Positions 9,088-21,600 of a stretch of 54,463 nucleotides of DNA are shown in pieces (the stretch's first letter is position 1; every line of letters begins with the position of its first letter). The notes below the pieces were generated by a model. That model had not been told where the DNA came from. It saw only the letters and a program-made list of their open reading frames with translations, and did no database searches. The DNA comes from Dissophora ornata (lineage: Eukaryota; Mortierellomycota; Mortierellomycetes; Mortierellales; Mortierellaceae). The DNA lies in assembly GCA_025201705.1 (NCBI GenBank), contig MU616694.1, positions 1-54,463 on the forward strand, written 5' to 3'. The translations under genes were made by a program, and so were the position numbers.

Positions 9088-11359
9088 ATGCATCAGCCGC
9101 CCGCTTTGCCACCCGCAGTGCCTGCTGCACCCAAGCTCGAATTCAAAATTAAATGCAGGTGTGTACAAGCATCGCGCAGTCGTCGCATAATCTCTGTTCT
9201 ATCTGCAACTGACACGATCTGTTAACAGAGACCTAGCCGACCTGGACATTCTCTCAAAATCGGACCCGCAATGCTTCGTCTTCATGAAGGACCCAAAGAC
9301 GCGGGACTGGTGTAAGGAACCCATCGGGAAGACTGAGATGGTGCTCAACAAGCTGAGCTGCGACTTTGTCACGAGCATCATCATCGACTATCGTTTCGAG
9401 TCCATCCAACATCTCCGATTCACCGTCGTAGACGTCGACAACATGAACAACCCTTCGTGGACTGCTCAGGAACTCATTGGACACTTTGATACCGAGGTCG
9501 GCCGCATTGGTAAGCGTTTGTTTATGACTATTAACATCGTATCTGCGACATTTTTCTTCGACTCATTTTTTGTTCTGCTTGAACACACAATGTCTCCACA
9601 CTTAGTTGGAAGCCGTGGAAGAACCTTGGCGGGCAGATTAGTGCACCCGCAACACCGCAGCTCTAACCGCGGAACTATCATTGTCAGTGCAGAAGAACAA
9701 TCGCAATCAAAGCGGGTAATCAGGCAAGTGATTGCCTTTGGTCATAAACAAGCCAGATCATGCACGAAACTTGGATCTGGATCATCTGGATCTCACATTC
9801 CTCCATTTATTCCTTATAGTTTCAACATTGAGGCTACAAATATTGCCAAACAAGGTCTCTTCCGCTCGGAACCGAACTCGTTCTTCGTTATCCATCGTGC
9901 ATCCGAGAACGGCGTCTTTTCCCCAATACACCAATCTCCAGTGGTCAGGTCCAAAATCAACCCCATCTGGCCCGAGTTCTCCATGAAAGATACACAACTT
10001 TGTAACGGCGACCCAAACAGACAGCTCAAGATCGAAGTTAAAAAGTTCAAGGAGAATGGGCGTACGTTGAGCCGACTAGCTGTCGCTGTGTATTTCAATG
10101 CTTTGATTCATTGCTCTCTTCGACTGCCCAACATCGGATCACGCCCCTGACTGAGATATCTCTCTTCATTATTCTAAAAGCAGAACATCTCACTATCGGA
10201 ATCACCCCCGTCTTTACTTTTCAAGAGCTTTTGGACTCTCAAACGCTGAAATATTTTCCTTTGTCGCCTATGCCAGCTGGCACAAATCTATTGATCAGGA
10301 GAATGATTGTGACAGAGGCTCCGTCATTCTTAGATTACCTGGCGGGCGGCGTTCCTCTTAATTTGGTAGTGGCGGTCGACTTCACCCAGAGCAACGGTGA
10401 CCCTCGTAGCCCCCAGTCCTTGCACTACAGGAATTCATCCGGCGAGAACGACTACACAAGAGCCATTCGAAGTGTAGGAAGCATTCTTGAGAAGTACGAT
10501 ACCGACAAAAAGTTTCCTGTGTACGGTTTTGGTGGCAAAGTGAATGGGCAAGTGAGCCACTGCTTTGCTCTCAACGGCAATCCGCAATATGTACGGTAGA
10601 GGTGCTACAAAGTTGTGCAGATTTGTTTCAGAGTTCCATGGAAGATCGTACTAACCTCAATTCACGCGCGCTCTGCTATGGCAATGTTCCCCTTTGTAGC
10701 CCGAGGTGGATGGCGTGGATGGGATTCTCGGCGCTTACTGGCATGCGCTTCAATTCGCACAGCTCTATGGTCCGACAAATTTTTCACCCGTCATCAATCA
10801 AACTGCGGCTATCTGCAACCAGCACCGATCAGGGCAAGCAGAGGAATACTACGTTCTATTGATCTTGACAGACGGTGTCATTACAGATATGGATAACACT
10901 GTGAGTGCGATCATTGCTGCTTCACGCCTACCGCTCTCCATCATCATTGTTGGAGTTGGACCAGCTAATTTTGATAACATGGACGTCCTTGACGCTGATG
11001 ATGAGCCTCTTCGTGCGAATGGACAGACAATGGCTCGCGACATTGTCCAATTTGTTCCGTTCCGCGACTATCCACCTGGACCATTTGGCGAGGAAGCACT
11101 TGCAGAGGCAGTGTTGGCAGAGGTGCCGGGTCAGTTTGTGAGCTACATGACCCAACACAAGGTCATACCCCGGGCACCGCCGCGTGCAGACACGATGCAG
11201 GCCATGAATAACGGCGCGTTACCGATATCCAACGGTAAACTTTTGTCTAACCCAGTCCCTGTTTATGGCGCGCCACCGATGTATACTCAAGAGGCTGGTC
11301 CTTCTGGCAGTAGATCGCCACAAGCTGTGCCTATCCGCTATTCATATCAAGGGAGATGA
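9088..11359 (+). CDS. copine (two C2 domains plus vWA-like domain)
   Basis: Six exons: 9088-9158, 9229-9509, 9606-9723, 9820-10061, 10184-10590, 10700-11359; 592 aa. Copines are Ca2+-dependent phospholipid-binding proteins that move to membranes and recruit partners. C2A (from KLEFKIKCRDL) has KSDP and VDVDN Ca2+-site motifs. C2B begins SFNIEATNIAKQGLF; its usual GKSDP is RSEPN, so Ca2+ binding there may be weakened. The vWA-like/copine domain carries a MIDAS-type DFTQSNGD, NFSPVINQ, LTDGVITDMD and ARDIVQFVPFR. The last ~90 residues are Pro-rich and variable, as is usual. Intron 3 (9724-9819) must use a GC donor (GCAAGT): only this keeps the conserved KRVISFNIEA reading continuous. No signal peptide. 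Very secure family call; the biological role is not shown. Confidence 0.95.
9724..9819 (+). other. GC-AG intron of the copine gene
   Basis: The donor is GCAAGT preceded by AG, the usual context for GC-AG introns; the acceptor is CTTATAG. A nearby GTAATC (9716) would be a GT donor, but splicing there leaves the downstream C2B frame shifted. Using the GC site joins AG to T as Ser and gives an unbroken C2A-C2B linker. Length 96 nt. Confidence 0.88.
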
Positions 11360-11364
11360 TTGCG

Positions 11365-11409
11365 AATAAAACTTGCTTCGCCTCGCTTGTTCTTATTGTT
11401 AAAAATAAA
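11365..11409 (+). terminator. poly(A) signal candidates of copine gene
   Basis: Two exact AATAAA hexamers, 11365-11370 and 11404-11409, lie 6 and 45 nt after the copine stop. The second is the more likely working signal given normal 3' UTR lengths. Confidence 0.55.
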
Positions 11410-12646
11410 GCATCTCTGTGTGCACGACCTCAGACAAAAAGACAAAAGCGCAAAAATCTCATGGGTGTTGGTGTGGATTATGAGAGGCCTTGCGTGTCCT
11501 CAGCAAAGAACAACGCCAGTACCGTTCGGACTAATACTGCCGGCAAGTTTTGTATTTCAAGGTTTCTTGGATCCTATCCATTAGATTGGTGTCGCCCTGT
11601 CTGGACGACAGACTCTCCGATTCGCACGCCACCAAGTGAAAGGCGCGTGGTCGGAAGAGTGCTCCAGCGACATCGCTGGTTGTCGATAGTTCACTTGTGA
11701 CCAGCGATTTCTGCGGCGAGTTCAATGCGCAAACCTGCGCTGTTGGTCGCAGAAGGCTTGAGCGACTCTGTGGCAAGACACTCGCACTCCCAGCCATCTA
11801 CCATCCACGTCTCTTTTCTTTGTTCCTCCATTTGTGCTCCTTGTCTTTGCATCGTGGCTACCCATCACATTAAATCCTACTCCGCTCTCTCCCTGCATCT
11901 CTTTGTCTGACCGCCACCGAAAAGCAACTGCACGTTTGCTCCGCGCGGGCCAAGAAGGTTTGACGCCACGTTTGTCGCGACTTGAATTGGAAGCTGATGT
12001 ACCCTGCCATGAAGGCGCGTCTTGGCATTACCACCTCACCCTGCATTCCATTTTTGCCCGATCCCTCGAACGTTTTGCCAACGGAAGTGCTGCTGTGTAC
12101 CCTTTCACGAGAGAGAGTTTATCTGGACACGGCATTCTGTCTTCTCAAGGAACAAAAGAAAAAAAGGAGACTTGAACACGCATCCCAGTGCCTAGTTTGT
12201 TATTCACTTTCCTCCCAACTGACAACAGCAAAGGGTACGACTGCGTAGGCTGATGAGACATGGTTTATGCCTGAACCTAATCAACTTCACCATCACCGAT
12301 TCATCTCATTTCCTTACTGAGTTCCGTGCTCAAAGTCAGTCATTTGCGCTGTCGTTCTCAGTTCCCTCTTGTGCCAACACTGTACGCGATGCTCCCTTCG
12401 TGTTCTGTTGCCACTGTTGAACACGACGCTCCGCGACTTGAAAGTTATTTTCTCTAGACGTGCAGGCGTCCTACACTTTACAGCGTTCTAGATGCAGTTG
12501 CAACAACATGTATTAATGCTCTTCTCTGTACACTTTTTATTTTGGTATCATCGACTACGGCATAGTGCGCAAGAATTCAAAAGTCGAGGCACAACAAACA
12601 AACCACGGAAAGGGCACACAGGACCAAATAGGGCGAACGAAGAGTT
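11410..12646. other. intergenic, promoter of the deubiquitinase gene
   Basis: No exon can be supported. Open frames at 11834-12248 overlap in two phases without domain-like content. From about 12160 to 12640 the sequence is AT-richer and leads to the ATG at 12647; the promoter and leader probably lie here. Confidence 0.5.
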
Positions 12647-15600
12647 ATGAGTACCTCGGACCAAACTCCAAACAGCACAATGACAGCTTCGAACAAAGAG
12701 CTCATTGGCCCCTCAGGGCCTCAGGAACCCCAGCAGCAACAGATTAGCGAACCACAGACCGAAATATCCCAGATGATCATAGACTTGGAGGAGCAACCCC
12801 CATGTGTCACAGAGCCGCAGCAACTATTGCTGGCGCAGCCAAAAGGATCTCCTGAATATCTGCCCAGAGACTCTGTAGTCGAGGATACAGCTCCCAGGAC
12901 TAATGAGACCGGTCCTACAGATCATCAGCCTGGGGACAACCGAGCAGAAGACGACGATCCTGCCGACGGATTCTATGAAAACGACACGTCGTCAGAAGGA
13001 GACTCGAGGCAGGCGGAGGTGGTCGCGTGGGTAGACTCGCCAGGGATTGCCGCCGACGTTGTTGCTCAAAGCTCTGATGAGTATGAGGATGGTATGGACG
13101 ATATAAGGGACGAAGAAGAAGACGACGAGGACGAGGATGAGGACGACATCGAGGACGACGACAATTTTTCAGATGACACCGGAGATACCGATGAGCTGCA
13201 CGAGGCGCCTGGCAAAAGCTACCTTTATAGCCGGACTCTCCATCACGGAACATATCCCAAATCGCGTCAGCAGGTTGAGCAACTGAGGAAAAACCAAGGT
13301 CGACCAGCCGCTTTGCGAAAAAGATCACTTAAGCAGAGAACAATCTCGGGCGCATCCGAATCGGGGGCGACTTCGAGCTCTACCTTTACACCAGTGCAGG
13401 ATGTAACTATTGAAGAGGCCACAGCTCAGCAGCTCTTTACCCTGACATGTGAGGAAGTGACCCGTGCGTTACACCATGGTAGGCGCTCTTGCTCATACTC
13501 GGCACAATGTATTGAATAGACAGATTACCAAGAACATGAAGCCACAAGAAGGAACTAGTGACTGATAAGATCCCATATTCTCTATTTTTCTCTCACGCTG
13601 TTTGTCACGACCTTGCACCCAATATTCTAGGCCCTATCCAACAGGGGGTCGACATTGTCAAAGGTCTAATCGAGAGCAATATCGAGTGGAGAAACACTGG
13701 AGAAATACCATCGCGTTGCAACCACTCAGCCGAACAGCTCCGTCTCCTCGAGGACACCTTCTTTGCCACCTGGGCGAAGATACTAGTCGAGCGGAGGTAG
13801 TCATCCATCCCAGTTGTGTGTATCTAATTCGGCTCTATGGGGCTATATGAATTGTATGCTAACACAATATCTTCCTTCTTAGACCTAGTACCTATACCGT
13901 GGCAATCGTGAAGCTCCTCAAGGATTTCGTTCATCTGGGCTATCTTATGGTGCAGCAGGATGCCACTCTACCAGAGCTCCATGCTCAGGTCATGAATTCT
14001 ATGTTTGAGGGTGACCTGGAGATCTACAAACGAAACTCGAAGCGGCCTTCCAGACTTGCCCATATTGAGAGAGTAAGAGTTCGCGAGAAAGCTGCGAGTC
14101 GGTTAAAGCGCAAAGTGTTCGGCTTTTTAACTTCTCGCCAAATATTTTAGATTGGACATTTTGACGAATACGTCTCTGAATATGGCCCAGAGGTGAGTCA
14201 ACAAGGAGGGAAAGGGGAGGTTTGTTAATATTTCACAGTTTTATGTGAATACGGATTAACTATTTTATCTCAAAATCCTGTAGGATGAAGAGGTACCTCA
14301 GTTGCAACAGGATTTCCAACGGCTATTCTCTACTCTCGGAGGGGTGGATACTTGCATGAATGCGATCGAGAGCCATCTGGAAGGCGAGGAATACCCAGAT
14401 GTAAAACTGCGGAATCTACAGTCTTTGCTGGGGTTGGTTTCGAGAGTAGGTGGATGCTGTTGATGAACTCCTCACTCCATGTTTGCTTTTGATAAACCCG
14501 TCAATATAATGACTCTTACATTGCATTGCATTTAGATTCCGGTGGCAGGCGACTCGGAGCACTCTGCGATTTCGAAACTCACAGAACTATCCAAACGATT
14601 GATTTCAGCCGTTCTTGGATTCTTTCCGGACAATGCAGACAGTTTCCGATCTGTTAGCAAGGCGGCAGTGTTGGAGATCATCTCCCAGGTTGGCTATTTC
14701 TTACTGGAGAATTATCGCCTGCAGTCTCTGCATCCGAACATGGTTCTGGAACCTGACACAGACTACGGTGATTTTGATCTTAACGACCCTGTTTCTCGGT
14801 CCAATTTGGGCGAAGTCAAATTTGCTGATTTCCGGTTGGAGATGGCAGTCCGTTTGATGAAGACCAGTCGTCTAGATCTGAGACTGGCAGGTTTGATGGA
14901 GCTGAAGGAGGTGCTTGTCAGAATCCAGCGACTGCAGCAGGGTCGGGCCCGTATGCGCCGACGATCGGAAGCGGACATGGATGTGCAAATGGAGCTGGAC
15001 AGAAAACCAATCGAGTAAGTACTGGACTTAATGGCCTTTTTTTTTTTTTGCTTGACAATCATGGAGTATGGCAGTGGGCCTAACACGATCGCTTAATTGT
15101 TATAGACATCTTTGCACCAAACTGAGGAGCATACACGTCGTTAGTTGCATCTTTGGATCCAATATCCATCTGGAGATTGTCCAGAGGAGTACAGATGTCC
15201 TGGTTTTTTTAGTTCAGGCTCAGGTGCTAGCAGTTGATGACATTGATCTCATCTGGGCAGCGGTGGGCGTATGTTTATTGCAAACTGTGGGATGAGTAGC
15301 ACACCCTGAAATGCATCGATGTATCGCTCTATTGATTTTGATAATATCTTCATCTAATTCCCTAGGGTAACCAACATCCGTCGATTGTTCATGGAGTGTA
15401 TCAGGTCCTGAGTGAGCTGTCTAGCAAATTGCCTCACGAACTCTTGAGGGGCCTATTCACAAAGTTACAAGCCGTTCCATTAGAAAACTGGGATTTACAA
15501 CTGTTGGAGGTTGCACGATCCTTTTTCCATGCCATGGTGCAGCGGTCGAAATATAGCCCGGTAAGGAGCGATATTTTATCTAGCGCAGTTACTTGGTAGC

Positions 15601-18600
15601 ACAGTTTTCTTGATACTCAGTGAATGACCATGAGCCTATTTGTCCCTTATTTATGTACAGGAGGAAGGACCCATTTCCTTTATACCCTACGAAACTCTAT
15701 TGAACGTTTTGAGAAAATCAACGCCACCATTGAATACCAGAGATGACGCCTCCTTTGGAGCCTCAGCCCCTAGCAATCGCGAAGTAATCATAGGGATTGC
15801 ACACCTGCTAAAGGATGGTTTGAGTGTTGGACCACTGCCGCAAGATCGTGCGCAACTCATCAAATACTGTACTCAAGATTTGAAGGCAAATCATCCGGGA
15901 GCTATCTGGAGCTTACAAGCAGTTCATCACATCTTCGGTAATAGGGCTTACAATGTTCGAGGATGCGATATGGGATGTGTGTGGTGGCGGCTGAAAATCT
16001 TTCTTACTAACTGCAAACTGATTCATTAGAGAGCCTATTTCCCAACAATGAAAGCGCAGCGTTGCAATTCTATGAGCAGACGTGTTCATCACTGTCTGAG
16101 CTGTACATATCTAACTTGAAAGCATATACGTCTGCTGTTAAAGCTTCTCCTCCCACTCCCAGCCCGACAGTGTCCTGTAGGTGACTAATTCACAATGTCA
16201 AGTCCTTTTTGTTACTCTCTACAAAAAAAGATTGGCCTATTGATGCGACTGCCGATTCCTTTTTACCATTAGCCTTTGGTGCTCTTTCAGCTCACCATCT
16301 GTCGCATGAGTTTTGGAGGGGTCGGCAGCTCAAGATAAGGCTTGAATTTTTGAGGACAATGGCAAGAATTTTCCCTAAATACTGGAAATCCGAAGACTTG
16401 GCAGATACCCTCTGGAATAGCCTTATTGTCGACCCCATTGGAGTTCAGGAGCAGGATGCAGCTTTTCTTTGTTTGGAGGCTATGACGGAGTCCAGCTTTG
16501 TCGAGTACATTTACGGAAAGCTCTTGCCAGCGTTGGACATTCCCACCATCACGCTGAAGGCATGGCAATGCGTACGGCAGTACTTTCTCCTTCTGAATTG
16601 GCATAGAGCGAACTTGATAGTGGTATGTACCCTTTGATAAGGTGCGTTACTTTTCTCTTGCGACGGCAAATTAACGGAGTGCATGTTATGACTAGCCGGC
16701 GGAACTGACGATCGATGGCACGCAGGCGATTGTTGTCCTTGCTCCATTGTTTGGAATGGATCTGATCTGGAAAATCGCCCTTCATGCACAGCTGTCCGCT
16801 GTGGGCTCATATGCGACTGATTTGCTGTCGTCTCTGATCAAGGTATGGTCTCAAAAACTTGGTGGTTTATTTATTGCCCAAGGTTAATCTTAATACTGAA
16901 CTACTTTCATTTCTTCATCACGTGTATCCAGACTTACGTCGGTCAACAGGAGAGCACCGTTCCTGAGGATGTCTATAGTTTCCGTGAGGGACTTGTGGAG
17001 ACTTGTGTCGATAATCTGGACAGCTCATCTGATCAGCTGAGCCATGACAATACGATGGACCTTCAGGATGTTTCGTTGGTGTTTGAACGCTGTATCGGTA
17101 TCCTGAAAGCATTCTTGATCGCATGTAACGCGGAAAGGAATGAGGGTGCCGCAAGACCGGAGATACATGGAACATTGGACGAGGATGCCATGCTCACGAT
17201 CAAAGTCAACTCGAACGTAAGTCTCAGAGTCCAACTCCAACTGAAGTATATTTTGTGGAGTGGGTCATGACGTGTCGATATTCATTTATTACCTTCTTCT
17301 TCCTTGATGTAGTTACCGTTATTTCAGGTACCCGCCCACCCTTCAGGAACACTGGCATCGTTGAGGAGAATTATTGCGATCAAACTCCGATGCTCAGAGA
17401 CAGAAGAAGTCCGCCTATTTTCACTTGGAAAGGACTTCGTGTCAGGATGGGACAGTAGGACCTTGGAAGAACTGCGCATTGAAAACGGCCAGTCCTTCCT
17501 CGCATCCAAGCGTCCATCATCTTTAGCCCCGATCCGTGCCGCACAAGAATCTGTACGTTAGCTACTGTCTATAATTCTCGAATGACAGCCAAGTTGAGTG
17601 ACACCTCATTAACACGCTTCATACTGGCATTCCACTAATCTAGAAATGGGTGCCAACAGACCTCTTGCTTAAGCCAGGATTCTTTGAGAGAGTGCGCCAA
17701 ATTTTCCTGTTGAACGAAAAGTATGCCTCACAGGCCTGGGAAGTTGTGATGCGGCTGCCAACAAGTCCCGTGCTACTTCGTTCACTCGAAGAACTGCAAG
17801 AGGATGTGGAGTGGACAACCATATTGGATGCTCGATCTCCGTTCCTGCTCCTATACTCGTTACAGATTGTAAACTCATTGATCAGGCGTGACCAATGTTT
17901 CGAGGTACGATAGATACGACAATCGATGGATGTAGTGTAGAATTCTAATGTCACTTTTTTCAAGTCCGTTATGAGCACTGAAAATAACTTCATTTTGGAA
18001 TTAGGACCCTACGAAGCAAGCTTGGATCAAGCGGTTTCTGGAACTGGGTGGTCAGCAGCATTTGACGACGCTGCTGATGTCAGACTCTGGCCTTGGCGCA
18101 GGAAAATCGAGTCCGACTGCGCGAAAGGCTCTAGCTCTGATGCTGAAGGTTTTGGTCCGATTGACAGGTTCTGCAGAAATCGAGTCGAACATGGCAAAGG
18201 GAGTGACTGTCCCTGTATTCCTCAACAAACTGGTCCAGGAGATTCTCACCTCAGCTTCTCGTGAGGGCGGCCATAGTCCCAACGATCAAAGCATCGTGCT
18301 CAACGCTACCAGCCTCATCTCATACCTCTGTGCAGGTCCATTAGGCTGGCACTATTTCCATGAAGGATCCGACATTCGCTCTTTGATTTTCGTGTCAATG
18401 GTTCAAAGCGACTCGATGCAGATCCGCCAAACTGTTCTGGAGATGGGACGAAAGTTCTGTTTGCAAACCAATGACGATCAGTCATCCGATATATCGCCAG
18501 TCATATTCTTTTTGGATATCCTACAATCTTTTCTGCCAATCGCGAAAGAGTACGAGGACAACTGCTCCGAATTATTTGAGTTCTTTGAGATTATATCAAG

Positions 18601-21600
18601 GGAGGCTATCCACTACCGCTCGGAGGACTACTTCAAAGCACTATACACCAGACTGCTGGAAACCATCGTCAACCACCCGGCTTCTGAGGACATGTCCATG
18701 CTGAAAGAAGACACTGTTCTCGTTGGCATGCTGAAAGTAGCAACAGCAATGATCAACACGAACACGAGGCTGAAGGAATTGGACGCCGGTTCGGGGATTA
18801 TCGATTACATCTTTGACGAGTGTCTCTTCCCTCAAACGATATCGGGTGGAGCATCGGTGGAATTAGCGATGGCTAACGTGGCCAAATGCCAAAGCGAGGG
18901 ATCTCGTGCAGCGGCATTCGGATTCTTGGAAGAGTCAGCAAGGGGTGATCCAGAGACCTTGCGCCATGTCATTAAGAAGACTCGCAATTGTTTCGAGAGA
19001 GGTACTAACATTGGTATTGTATTGACATTTGACTTTTCAAGAGTGTGAAATGAAACATCAAGGCTAACGTTTGGACGGGGGATTTTTTTTTATAGAATCC
19101 GAGATGGAGGATCAGTGGGGATATGACCCGCAAATGGTCAAGAAGGCTAACTGCGGCTTTGTGGGTTTGCAGAACCTTGGCGCGACGTGCTACGTGAACT
19201 CTCTCATGCAGCAGTTCTTTATGAATAAGGAATTCAGATACGGGATCCTGGACGCGCCTGTTGTCGAGGATGATGCTGAAAAGCACGATACCCTGCTTTA
19301 TCAACTCCATGCGCTATTTGGAAATCTCCAGGGGAGTGTCAAGCGCGCTTACAACGCACACGGATTCTGCTATGCTTACAAGGATTGGGATGGAAACCCA
19401 ATGAACGTTGCAGTGCAGATGGATGTAGACGAGTTTTTCAGCATCCTGTTTGATCGCTTAGAGAATAGCGTGAAGGGTACACCGCAGGAGGAACTGTTCA
19501 AGCGGCAGTATGGCGGTAAACTTGTTCAGCAAATCAAATCAAAGGACTGCGAGCACATCTCGGAGCGCGAGGATAGTTTCTTTTCAATCCAATGCGAGGT
19601 CAAAAATAAGAAGACGTTGGAGGAGAGCTTGCAACTCTACGTTCAGGGCGAGATTCTTGATGGCGGTAAGTGACGCGTTTGTGAATATTGCAAGGCATCT
19701 CTACATTTTCCTCCTGGCGTTAACATTCATCTACATCAACTCTATTAGATAACAAGTACAAATGCTCTAGCTGCGACAAACATGTGGACGCAATCAAAAG
19801 AGTCTGCATCAAGGAGCTCCCACAGAACCTCATTCTCCATCTAAAGCGATTCGACTACGACATGGACACTATGCGGCGTATTAAAATCAACGATCGCTTT
19901 GAGTTCCCTACTCGTCTCGACATGGAGCCCTACACGCTCGATTATTTGACAAGGAAGGAGCAGGTGCAAGAAGGAACTGGCGCTTCGCCATCGACGTATC
20001 AAGGAGCTCAGGAGAGTGTAGCCGCTTTCCAGTATAACCTGGTAGGAGTTCTCGTGCACACTGGAACTGCGGATTCGGGGCACTATTATTCGTATATCAA
20101 AGACAGGACCGCAGACGCTACTTCTGGTTCTCTCGTCGCCCCGCCCCTGGAGGAGCGATCGCGATGGTACCTTTTTAACGATTCCAAAGTGGAAGAATTT
20201 GACCCGAGCGAAATTCCAACGAAAGCATTTGGAGGCACCGATTTTATTCCTCAGGACTCGTCCCCTTACCTGAAGACGCCTCCAAGGTCGACCACGAAAC
20301 CCTATAGCGCTTATATGCTATTCTATGAACGCGCCGAGAACGGGACACCTGCCTCGCAGAGCATCACGTCTGGAGAGGTTGCCACCGATATAAAGGATGT
20401 CGTCATGAAGGAAAACACATCTCTGATGAGAGATCTAGCAGTGTTCGACAGGTTGTACTATCGTTTTGTATGGGACCTCTTTAATCTGTTTAGGACATTC
20501 CGACGAGCGGTCGTAAACGGAGATGAGGGCGATACGGAGACGGATTCTCTTGAATACTTGTCAATGCAATATGGACTGGACTTTTTCTTTTCGGTCTTGA
20601 TTCATGCGAGGGACGTCGATCAGGAGCTTCAGCAATGGACAAGATTCCTGTCTTCGCTTCTCGCTGTGTATCCGAAAGGATGTGCAGATTTCTTGAACAA
20701 TTTGACAGAGAATCAAACACTTCTGTCGAGCGTGCTCTTGTTATGCCCGATCAGCCAGGTCCGCGAGGCTGTGATAGATCTCATATACGAAGCGCTTCAT
20801 GGCTTACGTGAGAAGGACAAGGTCGAATATGGTTTAGTCCCGGTCTCTGGCGTCTTTACTGTATCCATAGAATTTAGCGAAGATGATGGCTGGAGGTGCG
20901 CACAGGGATCGCTGATATACGAGTTCATCCGGGCACTTCTGAAGATGCTGCCTGATGCGCGTATAAACTGGCGCAACTTCGATGAGTACCAGAAACTCAT
21001 ATACAACGTCTCCCAGCTGGGTCGAGCAGAGAAGATCTTGATGGTCCAGGAAGGATATATCTCCGAGACGATCGATTTTTACACTGGCGACGAGAAGAAC
21101 GACTCCAAGAAGAAGAAGATGGGCGACAAGTTTACAAAACCATCCTTCCGTTATTTGCTCCTGACCGTACAGGAAATCCTCACCATCTGCGATATTACGC
21201 GGTCCTACGAAGCCCTCGAGAAACGAGGCCAGGCGCAAGACTCGGCACATGGCCCAACCGGCAACAAGGCTTATCGAAAGTCGTCGACTTCGTCCTCGTC
21301 AACATCTTCAGTCGTCTCGAGTTCAAATTCGGACGATGTAGCTGTGGACGACGACATCCCACTTTTGAGTGCGTCACCTGAAATGGAACGCGCCGTCATC
21401 TTGTCCCATGCGGATTTCAATGCACTCTTTGCTTGCTACGGATCGCCGAATGCCACCGAAAAGTCGTTGATTTTAATTCCGAAAATGCTTCAGGATGGAA
21501 TTGACAGTGCCATCATTGCCAAAATTGTGGCACATCTATCCAGTCACAGGGTCATTGGTCACCGTCTCTTGGAGACACTCACGACCGCTCTCCAGTATGC

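Noticed and set aside
9716..9819. GT-AG intron starting GTAATC in the copine gene.
   Set aside because: It breaks the C2B frame; the GC donor at 9724 does not.
11834..12248. Two overlapping open frames as a small gene upstream of the deubiquitinase.
   Set aside because: Neither frame has domain-like or codon-biased content; more likely promoter/leader sequence.
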